A stretch of 39,307 bases of DNA from Candidatus Bathyarchaeota archaeon (lineage in GTDB: Archaea > Thermoproteota > Bathyarchaeia > Bathyarchaeales > DTEX01): NCBI GenBank assembly GCA_018396975.1, contig JAGTQA010000017.1, forward strand, positions 1 through 39,307, read 5' to 3'. The number at the start of each line of letters is the position of its first letter. The stretch's first letter is position 1. The position numbers were made by a program, and so were the translations under genes. This document shows positions 33,888 to 39,307 of this stretch, one piece after another. Below the pieces are notes generated by a model that searched no databases, had not been told where the DNA came from, and worked only from the letters and a program-made list of their open reading frames with translations.

Positions 33888-34160
33888 TTAGACTCTTCGC
33901 ACCATAATCGTTTGTATGTCGCTCACATCCCCTATATTCCTTATGATCCTCTCAATCTCATCTAGTCCGCCAGCCTGGTTCTCGGGTAGGACTATGTGAA
34001 CTATGAGCGCCACTAGGCCGAATGCTATAGGCTCCTCCTCAAACTCATAGATTGAAGCATATCCTGGCAGAGAACCCCTAATTTTCTCCTTCAGCGTCTC
34101 TAAGTTAACGTCCACATCGGCTGGGAATATTTTTAGGGAGACCACAACCCTAGCCAACAA
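33888..34160 (-). CDS. elongation factor 1-beta
   Basis: The 90-residue protein is the archaeal EF-1beta, the guanine nucleotide exchange factor of EF-1alpha. It begins LARVVVSLKIFPADVDVNLETLKEKI and has the conserved EEEPIAFGLVALIVHIVLPENQAGGLDEIERII and VSDIQTI. The start is one of two adjacent TTG codons (34160 or 34157), with GGAGGG just upstream. A mini zinc-ribbon protein of the type often next to aEF-1beta is found 1.4 kb away. Confidence 0.93.
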   Translation of the reverse strand: MLARVVVSLKIFPADVDVNLETLKEKIRGSLPGYASIYEFEEEPIAFGLVALIVHIVLPENQAGGLDEIERIIRNIGDVSDIQTIMVRRV

Positions 34161-34209
34161 TTTCCCTCCAGAGATAATGGAGAGTAGATGGGTACACTAG
34201 TATTTTAGA

Positions 34210-34231
34210 ATTATGCTTTTAAGCGCATAAT
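34210..34231. promoter_or_regulatory. symmetric bidirectional promoter element between EF-1beta and geranylgeranyl reductase
   Basis: Seven-base arms ATTATGC and GCATAAT flank an eight-base centre, TTTTAAGC. The centre contains TTTTAAG-like TATA sequences readable on both strands. Expected start sites would fall near 34246 for the plus-strand gene (ATG at 34279) and near 34194 for the minus-strand gene (TTG at 34160). The arrangement suggests one symmetric core promoter or operator shared by both genes; this is inferred. Confidence 0.4.
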
Positions 34232-34278
34232 CTCCTAATATTTCTCTGCGATTCCTAAGAACTGCGAGAGAATATGGG

Positions 34279-35499
34279 ATGAGCATCGAAGATGTGGATG
34301 TGGCGATTATTGGAGCGGGGCCTTCAGGACTAATAGCGGCACGCGAGGCATCGGTGAGAGGAGTAAAAGTAGTTGTATTAGAGGAGCATGGAGAGATAGG
34401 CCTACCATGCCATTGTGCTGGTCTCTTAAGTATACGGGGGTTAGATCAGATTGGTGCACCCTCAAGCGGAGCCAGTTATATACAGAATAGGTTTAGGGGC
34501 GCGCACTTCTTCTCACCCTCAAACCTCTCATTCACAGTTGAGCGGAGGAATTATGTGGCGTGCGTAGTAGATCGCCACCTACTCGACAATTTCTTAGCCA
34601 GCCAAGCCCTAGAGTCCGGTTCAGAAATAAGATTGAACTCAAGGGTTCAAAGTGTAAGATGCGATGGAAAAGGATGGATCTTAAACATTGGTGGATATGA
34701 TAGATTAAGGGCCAAGATCATAATAGACGCTGAAGGTGCATCACCAAGAATTCTAGGGATGACAGGACTGAGGCCCCTAAAAACAACGAGGCTCTTGAGG
34801 GGTTTAAGCGCCGACATAAAGGGTGTTAGCCTAGATCCAGACTATGTTGAAGTCCATTTTAGCACAAGGATCGCTCCAGGCTTATTCGCCTGGGTAATAC
34901 CGTTAGAAGATGGTGAGGCCGCTAGGGTTGGGCTGGCATGTAGAGGCTCCAATCCCTATAGGCGGCTAATTAAGTTTGTAAAGAAACGTTTTGAGAGGGA
35001 TATTGGTGGGGGTGGTTTAAGACCTCTAACATATCGATCCGGCCTAGTTATTACATGCGGTCCTATTAAGAAAACCTACGGCGACGGGCTGCTGGTTGTT
35101 GGAGACTCAGCCGGGCAGGTCAAGCCTATAACTGGTGGGGGAGTCGTCTTCGGCGGCATATGCGCCTCAATAGCTGGTAAAGTGGCATCTGAAGCTGCCA
35201 AGAACAATAGGACTGGAGGGTCTTTCCTCAAGACCTACGAAGATATGTGGAGGGCTAGGCTTGGCAAGGAGATTAGGATAGCTCTGCTAGCAAGGAAGAT
35301 TATAAATAGACTCTCAGACAGAGACCTCGACAAAGTGTTCTCAACAATTATTAGAAGCGAGATCTACAAGGATCTATCGGCAGATGGAGACATGGATCAT
35401 CAAGGAACAACAATCCTAAAAATTGTTAGGAGGAGGGGAATATTTAGGTTCCTGCCCTTCATCCTTAAGGCCCTACTATCCGCAGGAATCGGCGGCTAG
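34279..35499 (+). CDS. geranylgeranyl reductase family protein (digeranylgeranylglycerophospholipid reductase-like)
   Basis: The 406-residue flavoprotein begins DVDVAIIGAGPSGLIAAREASVRGVKVVVLEEHGEIGLPCHCAGLLS, the FAD site plus the PC-CAG motif of the family. It has AKIIIDAEGASPRIL, GLFAWVIPLEDGEAARVGLA and LLVVGDSAGQVKPITGGGVVFG. Such enzymes saturate the isoprenoid chains of archaeal membrane lipids; others reduce chlorophyll side chains, not expected here. No electron donor is adjacent. The stop lies about 80 bases before the mini zinc ribbon. Confidence 0.9.
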   Translation: MSIEDVDVAIIGAGPSGLIAAREASVRGVKVVVLEEHGEIGLPCHCAGLLSIRGLDQIGAPSSGASYIQNRFRGAHFFSPSNLSFTVERRNYVACVVDRHLLDNFLASQALESGSEIRLNSRVQSVRCDGKGWILNIGGYDRLRAKIIIDAEGASPRILGMTGLRPLKTTRLLRGLSADIKGVSLDPDYVEVHFSTRIAPGLFAWVIPLEDGEAARVGLACRGSNPYRRLIKFVKKRFERDIGGGGLRPLTYRSGLVITCGPIKKTYGDGLLVVGDSAGQVKPITGGGVVFGGICASIAGKVASEAAKNNRTGGSFLKTYEDMWRARLGKEIRIALLARKIINRLSDRDLDKVFSTIIRSEIYKDLSADGDMDHQGTTILKIVRRRGIFRFLPFILKALLSAGIGG

Positions 35500-35578
35500 G
35501 ATAGAATATATAAGGAAGCGAATAGAATATTATGCAGTTCACACCGGGGTGCGCGCAGCTTTGAGCGGGAAACTAGTA

Positions 35579-35740
35579 ATGCCAACATGCGCATCATGCA
35601 ACAGAATCATTCCACCAGGAACTAGCGCAACATCATTCCCCTGCCCAAACTGTGGGGAGATAATAATCTGGCGCTGCTCAAAATGTCGGCAATTCAGACG
35701 CCAATATAAATGCCCAAAATGCGGCTTCCAGGGACCCTAA
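35579..35740 (+). CDS. mini zinc-ribbon protein of the HVO_2753 type
   Basis: The 53-residue product has four paired ligand motifs: CASC, CPNC, CSKC and CPKC, giving two zinc sites, and ends CGFQGP. It matches a widespread archaeal mini-protein family often encoded beside aEF-1beta (HVO_2753 in Haloferax). The start is an ATG at 35579; a TTG at 35561 with GGGGTG upstream would add six residues. The frame is open further upstream to 35423, but that part overlaps the reductase gene and lacks homology. EF-1beta itself lies 1.4 kb away on the other strand. Confidence 0.85.
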   Translation: MPTCASCNRIIPPGTSATSFPCPNCGEIIIWRCSKCRQFRRQYKCPKCGFQGP

Positions 35741-35828
35741 AATCTCTTCGACCTAGAATTTATTTTTGAGAGTTAGGCCTTATAACGTGCCTAAACCTAT
35801 TCATTTAGGGATTGGAGGTTGAAGTTGG

Positions 35829-36383
35829 ATGGGGGAGGGTTTGATTTCTAGAGAGGGTACCGTTTTGGTTATTATCGACGTTCAAGAGAATCTTTTTCCC
35901 CTAATTTCAGATAGGGATAGGATTCTCGAGAACATGCGGAGACTAATACAGTTTGCTAAAATAATCGGTATGCCAATAGTTTTAACTGAGCAGTATCCTA
36001 AAGGTTTAGGCCCAACAATATCGGAGATTAGGGATCTAATTCCAAATATTCAGCCAGTTGAGAAGGTTGAGTTCAGCTGCTTCGGCTCAGAAGAATTTAG
36101 GAAGACCATTAAGAGACTTAATGCTAAATCGCTCATAATTATTGGGATAGAAACCCATATATGCGTCATGCAAACGGCTATCGAGGGCGCTGGGGAAGGT
36201 TTCAGGGTCTGCGTGGTTAGTGATGCGACATCCTCAAGGAGACCGGAGGACAAGCTAGTTGCTCTTGAAAGGTTGAGAGATAATGGTGTTGTAGTGGCTT
36301 CAACGGAGATGCTAATCTATGAACTCTTAAAAAGGGCCGGGACTCAGGAGTTCAGGGAGGCGCTGAAATTAATAAAGTCTTAA
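35829..36383 (+). CDS. isochorismatase-family cysteine hydrolase
   Basis: The 184-residue protein begins with TVLVIIDVQENLFPLI (Asp17), continues with QPVEKVEFSCF (Lys79) and GIETHICVMQTAIEGAGEGFRVCVVSDATSSR (Cys112), giving the Asp-Lys-Cys triad of the family. Members hydrolyse nicotinamide, carbamates or isochorismate; the substrate here is unknown. The ATG at 35829 has GGAGGTTG eight bases upstream. It stands between the mini zinc ribbon and the membrane operon with the Cys-rich tail, from which it has a separate promoter-like gap. Confidence 0.92.
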   Translation: MGEGLISREGTVLVIIDVQENLFPLISDRDRILENMRRLIQFAKIIGMPIVLTEQYPKGLGPTISEIRDLIPNIQPVEKVEFSCFGSEEFRKTIKRLNAKSLIIIGIETHICVMQTAIEGAGEGFRVCVVSDATSSRRPEDKLVALERLRDNGVVVASTEMLIYELLKRAGTQEFREALKLIKS

Positions 36384-36466
36384 TCTCAATTTGGGATTGA
36401 CAAAAACAAATAATTATAAGCATGCTTCATTTTTTCTTTTGATGACATTTGGAGATTCGAGCGTGA

Positions 36467-36814
36467 ATGGTTAGAGGCTTGTTAAGGGCTTTGGTATATG
36501 GCGTGTCTGCACTCCTGATATTTTTAGGCGCGGTTTTCATGATGTCATTTAATCTTGGATTAGCCTATCTTCTAGTTGGGGTTATACTTACGTCCGTGGC
36601 CATAATATTGCTCGCGCTAACTAGGGAGAGGAAACCCATAGAAATCAGGCAGACGATATCGGTCAGTGGGCCGATAAGGGTTAAGGAGGTGCGCTGCCCA
36701 GTCTGCGGTGCAAATATAGATGTTACTAAAGTTAGGGTTGCCGCTGGAAGACCGATAGTTACGTGCGGTTATTGTGGAAACAATTTTGAGCTGACAGAGG
36801 AGCCACTATGGTAA
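36467..36814 (+). CDS. two-helix membrane protein with C-terminal zinc ribbon
   Basis: The 115-residue protein has hydrophobic helices at about residues 6-26 and 29-51. After a basic stretch, a zinc ribbon follows with Cys77-Cys80 (CPVC) and Cys100-Cys103 (CGYC). The ribbon would face the cytosol if both termini do. It overlaps the start of the next gene by seven bases, so the two are coupled. No family is named with confidence. Its place at the head of the operon suggests that it works with the Cys-tailed membrane protein and the radical SAM enzyme. Confidence 0.7.
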   Translation: MVRGLLRALVYGVSALLIFLGAVFMMSFNLGLAYLLVGVILTSVAIILLALTRERKPIEIRQTISVSGPIRVKEVRCPVCGANIDVTKVRVAAGRPIVTCGYCGNNFELTEEPLW

Positions 36815-38400
36815 TAGCCAGTAGGCGAATTATCCTTTCACTTACAATACTCGTTTTAGTTTTAGCTATAGGCGTTTATCCGGCCTATGCCCAAGTCAAA
36901 TATAGGGTTGATAGGGAGTGGGTTCAGATATGGATAAACAAGGAGGGCTCAATAGACATCTTCTACAACATAACCATAACATATATTTCGGGGGCTCCTA
37001 AGGGCATAATCACCCTAGGGATGCCAAAAGGGGGCTTCCAAATACATTATGTCCACGATATTGATGGCAGAAATCTCACCTACACAATAATCTCTTCTGG
37101 AGACTTTTACGGCTTAGATATAGAGCTTAGGGGCCCAATTCTATTGAACAAACCCTATATAGTGATTGTTTACGCGTCAGTCCCAGAGATGGTGTATGAG
37201 GATGAGATGAATCCGGGTAATGTTGGGCTGAAATTTTATCCATCAACATTCGATAATGCCGAGGGAAAAATAGGCAACATTAGAGTTGCAATAGTCCTAC
37301 CAGAGGGGGTTAAAGAGGATGAGGTGAAATATGCTGAAAGAAGGTTTAGTAATGTTTACAGGAATGAAGAGAATCTACTCGTAGTCTACTGGGAGGAGGA
37401 TGATTGGCCGCCGGCCAAAGAGTTTTGGGTTGGAGTTTCCTTTCCCAAAAAGTATGTTAGCATAGGCCCAGACATCTGGTTCTATATTCTGGTTGGCGGG
37501 TCGATCGCAGCCTTCATAGCCATGATAGGTGTAGTCATAGTTTTAGCCTTCAGGGAATCAAGGAAGGCTAAGTATGAGAAGCCCAGAATAGCTATTGAGG
37601 CACTAGGTCCAGCTCGGGGTCTTACGGCCGTTGAGGCAGCAGTCCTCTTAGACCTAAAGCCCATCAAGGTCTTAACAATGATTCTATTCAGCCTACTCCT
37701 TAAGCGTGCAGTTGAAATAATTTCCACCGAGCCTGTGATTAGGCTTAGGAGACTGCACTATGATAGCGCCGTTGAACCCAACCTAAGATACTATGAAATT
37801 GACTTTCTATGGGCGATAAGGTCTGATGGAAGCCTAGATGAGAGGGCGCTTGCAAAATTATACCTTGACCTAAGAGACACCGTAAACCTCAAGATTAAGG
37901 GTTTCTCAAGGATCGATACAATAAATTATTATAGGGATATTGTGGATAGGGCTTGGCAGCAGGTTACGCAGGCCGGCACACCGGAGCTTAAATGCGATGC
38001 CCTTGAAGAGAACATAGAGTGGCTTTTGGCTGACGAGAGGCTTGAGGAGAGGCTGCGAATAGCATTCCCACCCGACATAATAATTTATCCCAGACCCGAC
38101 TGGTGGTGGTATTGGGGTTGGCCGCGCGGTCAGCCTCCAATCCAGACTGGTGAGGTTAAGCCGATTCCCATACCCGGCCAGGAGTTCGCAAATAATATAG
38201 TCTTGGCGATCCAGAAGGCTGCAAACAATATAGTTTTAAATGTTCAGGAGTTCGCAAACCGTCTGGTTCCAGCGCAGAGGGCGCAAATTGCTCAGAGGCC
38301 ACTGAGATACCCTAGCTGTGTATGTGCCTGTGCCAGTTGCGCCTGCGCATGTGCATGTGTGAGTTGTGCATGTGCTTGCGCCCATGGAGGTGCCCGCTAA
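36808..38400 (+). CDS. DUF2207-like membrane protein with a C-terminal Cys-Ala tract, candidate radical SAM substrate
   Basis: The 530-residue protein has a signal peptide (residues 1-28, ending AYA). An outer beta-rich domain, about 30-215, has VDREWVQIWINKEGSIDIFYNITITY near its start. One membrane helix (224-248) follows, then a cytosolic region with a winged-helix-like GLTAVEAAVLLDLKPIKVLTM (271-291). This layout resembles DUF2207 proteins. A Trp-rich spacer (PDWWWYWGWP, 430-439) and three 11-residue repeats with AN(N/R)(I/L)V cores (458-490) lead to the extreme C-terminus. There 10 Cys fall in 21 residues (504, 506, 508, 511, 513, 515, 517, 520, 522, 524), mostly as Cys-Ala, followed by AHGGAR. 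The tail would be cytosolic. The radical SAM gene starts two bases after the stop. It could instead be metal-binding, but the linked maturase argues for modification. Confidence 0.72.
   Translation: MVIASRRIILSLTILVLVLAIGVYPAYAQVKYRVDREWVQIWINKEGSIDIFYNITITYISGAPKGIITLGMPKGGFQIHYVHDIDGRNLTYTIISSGDFYGLDIELRGPILLNKPYIVIVYASVPEMVYEDEMNPGNVGLKFYPSTFDNAEGKIGNIRVAIVLPEGVKEDEVKYAERRFSNVYRNEENLLVVYWEEDDWPPAKEFWVGVSFPKKYVSIGPDIWFYILVGGSIAAFIAMIGVVIVLAFRESRKAKYEKPRIAIEALGPARGLTAVEAAVLLDLKPIKVLTMILFSLLLKRAVEIISTEPVIRLRRLHYDSAVEPNLRYYEIDFLWAIRSDGSLDERALAKLYLDLRDTVNLKIKGFSRIDTINYYRDIVDRAWQQVTQAGTPELKCDALEENIEWLLADERLEERLRIAFPPDIIIYPRPDWWWYWGWPRGQPPIQTGEVKPIPIPGQEFANNIVLAIQKAANNIVLNVQEFANRLVPAQRAQIAQRPLRYPSCVCACASCACACACVSCACACAHGGAR
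38181..38278 (+). repeat. triplicated 11-residue repeat before the Cys tract
   Basis: Three units, QEFANNIVLAI, QKAANNIVLNV and QEFANRLVPAQ (residues 458-490 of the membrane protein), follow each other without gaps. They are amphipathic and could form a helix or a recognition handle for the RRE domain of the linked enzyme. The DNA copies have diverged, so this is not a recent duplication. Confidence 0.55.
38317..38379 (+). other. Cys-Ala tract, candidate modified core peptide
   Basis: These 63 bases encode 21 residues with Cys at 10 positions in the order C-x-C-x-C-xx-C-x-C-x-C-x-C-xx-C-x-C-x-C, where single x is mostly Ala and each xx contains Ser. Both TGT and TGC codons, and several Ala codons, are used, so the regular pattern is held at the protein level and is not a simple nucleotide repeat. 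It is followed by HGGAR and the stop codon. Confidence 0.6.
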
Positions 38401-38402
38401 TA

Positions 38403-39307
38403 ATGGTTAAGATAGGTCTTAGGAGGCTTTTTTCTGGGAGGATTAGGCTTCCACTGTATCATTTGAGGGTTTATGATAGCGTCCATAAGGGTTTAAGGCT
38501 TCATTTAAGGCTTGAGAGGGATGGGAGCGGTGTATTAATTGTTAATGCCTCAAGGGTTTTATTCCTCAATAAGACTGCAGCTGAGTATGTTGCCTCATTC
38601 ATTAGGGGAGACAGCGAAGATGAAACTGTGAGAAAAATGGTTAAGCGCTACGATATTGATGCTGAAACCGCACGCAAAGACTACCGTGAAATCCTCTACA
38701 TAATAAACACCTTTGTGAATACACCTGATGTCTGCCCAATCTCATATCTGGGCGTTGAGAAGATGGAGCCATTCCAGAAGGAGCTGAGCGCACCATATCG
38801 CATGGACCTGGCGATAACATATAGATGCAACAATAGATGCGTCCACTGCTATGCTGGTGGACCTAGGGAGACGAAGGAGCTTACGAAAAAAGAGTGGTTT
38901 AAGGTTATGGATAAAATCTTTAGTCTTGGAATTCCACATGTTGTCTTCACTGGTGGTGAACCAACATTAAGGGACGACCTGCCAGAATTGATAGCGTATG
39001 CCGAGAAAGTTGGGCTTATATGCGGGCTGGTTACTAATGGGCGTAGGCTTAAAGATAAAGCATACTTCCAATCCTTAGTTGACGCTGGCCTAGACCATAT
39101 TCAAATAACACTTGAATCCCATAATCCAGAAATCCATGATAGAATAACTGGTGTTGCTGGGAGCTGGCATGAGACCCTCGAAGGCTTAAAGAACGCCATT
39201 GAGTCACCAATATACACCATAACTAATACGACGCTTAACAAATACAATGTTAACGACATACTTGAGACTATAAAGTTTATACATGACTTGGGAATAAGGC
39301 AGTTCGC
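38403..39307 (+). CDS. radical SAM peptide-modifying enzyme with N-terminal PqqD/RRE-like domain, 3' end outside window
   Basis: About 301 residues are visible before the window ends. Residues about 40-105 look like a PqqD-type RiPP recognition element: SGVLIVNASRVLFLNKTAAEYV, then a helical segment with ETVRKMVKRYDIDAETARKDYREI. The radical SAM core begins near 134 with the cluster motif CNNRCVHC (Cys142, Cys146, Cys149), then VVFTGGEPTLR and a later GLVTNGRRL and HIQITLES strand. A C-terminal auxiliary cluster (SPASM or twitch) would lie beyond the window. The gene starts two bases after the Cys-tailed membrane protein, so coupled translation is likely. I infer that it acts on that Cys tract; no chemistry can be read. 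Confidence 0.85.
   Translation, partial: MVKIGLRRLFSGRIRLPLYHLRVYDSVHKGLRLHLRLERDGSGVLIVNASRVLFLNKTAAEYVASFIRGDSEDETVRKMVKRYDIDAETARKDYREILYIINTFVNTPDVCPISYLGVEKMEPFQKELSAPYRMDLAITYRCNNRCVHCYAGGPRETKELTKKEWFKVMDKIFSLGIPHVVFTGGEPTLRDDLPELIAYAEKVGLICGLVTNGRRLKDKAYFQSLVDAGLDHIQITLESHNPEIHDRITGVAGSWHETLEGLKNAIESPIYTITNTTLNKYNVNDILETIKFIHDLGIRQF

Noticed and set aside
35423-35578. Longer version of the mini zinc-ribbon gene starting at 35423
   Set aside because: The extra 52 codons overlap the end of the reductase gene in another frame, show no motif, and make the protein far longer than its family.
38317-38379. Cys-Ala tract as a low-complexity frameshift artefact
   Set aside because: The downstream gene starts correctly after its stop, codons vary, and Cys spacing is regular, so the tract is most likely real.

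Overview
The window is archaeal. It carries archaeosine tRNA-guanine transglycosylase, archaemetzincin, pyruvoyl-dependent arginine decarboxylase, CTP-dependent riboflavin kinase, geranylgeranyl reductase, archaeal EF-1beta, Cdc48 and RNase P proteins Rpp30 and Pop5. Ribosomal protein L13e, heavy AGG/ATA codon use, frequent TTG/GTG starts behind GGAGG/GGTG Shine-Dalgarno sites, and several leaderless-looking TATA promoters fit a thermophilic TACK (Thermoproteota-type) archaeon, perhaps near Bathyarchaeia. The exact lineage cannot be fixed without rRNA or trees. No tRNA, rRNA, CRISPR array or recognisable IS element was seen, and no gene-free stretch exceeds 300 bases.

Layout. Positions 1-3000 hold a partial RsmC-like methyltransferase, pyrB, a PadR regulator with a perfect palindrome at its promoter, and a ThuA-like protein. 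Positions 3000-9160 are an accessory island. A minus-strand operon encodes a prohead-protease-like protein, a capsid cement-like protein, an HK97-fold-type major capsid protein, a zinc ribbon, a ribbon-helix-helix protein and a CX5R phosphatase. A plus-strand pair encodes a second ribbon-helix-helix protein and a portal protein. The two halves are separated by a zinc-less MDR dehydrogenase and a small helical protein. No terminase, tail or integrase gene is in the window.

Positions 9170-20600 are mostly housekeeping: an Fe-S flavoprotein, amzA, a beta-CASP RNase, tgtA, PAC2, an Lsm-like protein, a bifunctional sugar-phosphate nucleotidylyltransferase, a flavodoxin, a nucleoside hydrolase, a 2-keto-3-deoxy-arabinonate dehydratase-like protein, trxB and archease. 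Positions 20600-27200 hold a large FtsX-type membrane protein, MarC, a stand-alone RAM-domain protein, a remnant of a GH2 beta-mannosidase, an MFS transporter and prephenate dehydratase. Positions 27300-34200 are information processing: L15e, PdaD, L13e, a COG1325-type RNA-binding protein, Rpp30, Pop5, RibK, a winged-helix protein with Cdc48, and EF-1beta. Geranylgeranyl reductase, a mini zinc ribbon and an isochorismatase-family hydrolase follow.

The most interesting region is the right end (36467-39307). Three tightly linked genes encode a small membrane zinc-ribbon protein, a DUF2207-like membrane protein whose extreme C-terminus is a regular Cys-Ala tract (10 Cys in 21 residues), and a radical SAM enzyme with an N-terminal PqqD/RRE-like domain. 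This looks like a RiPP-style modification system whose substrate would be the cytosolic tail of a large membrane protein. The split capsid module is the second item worth pursuing.
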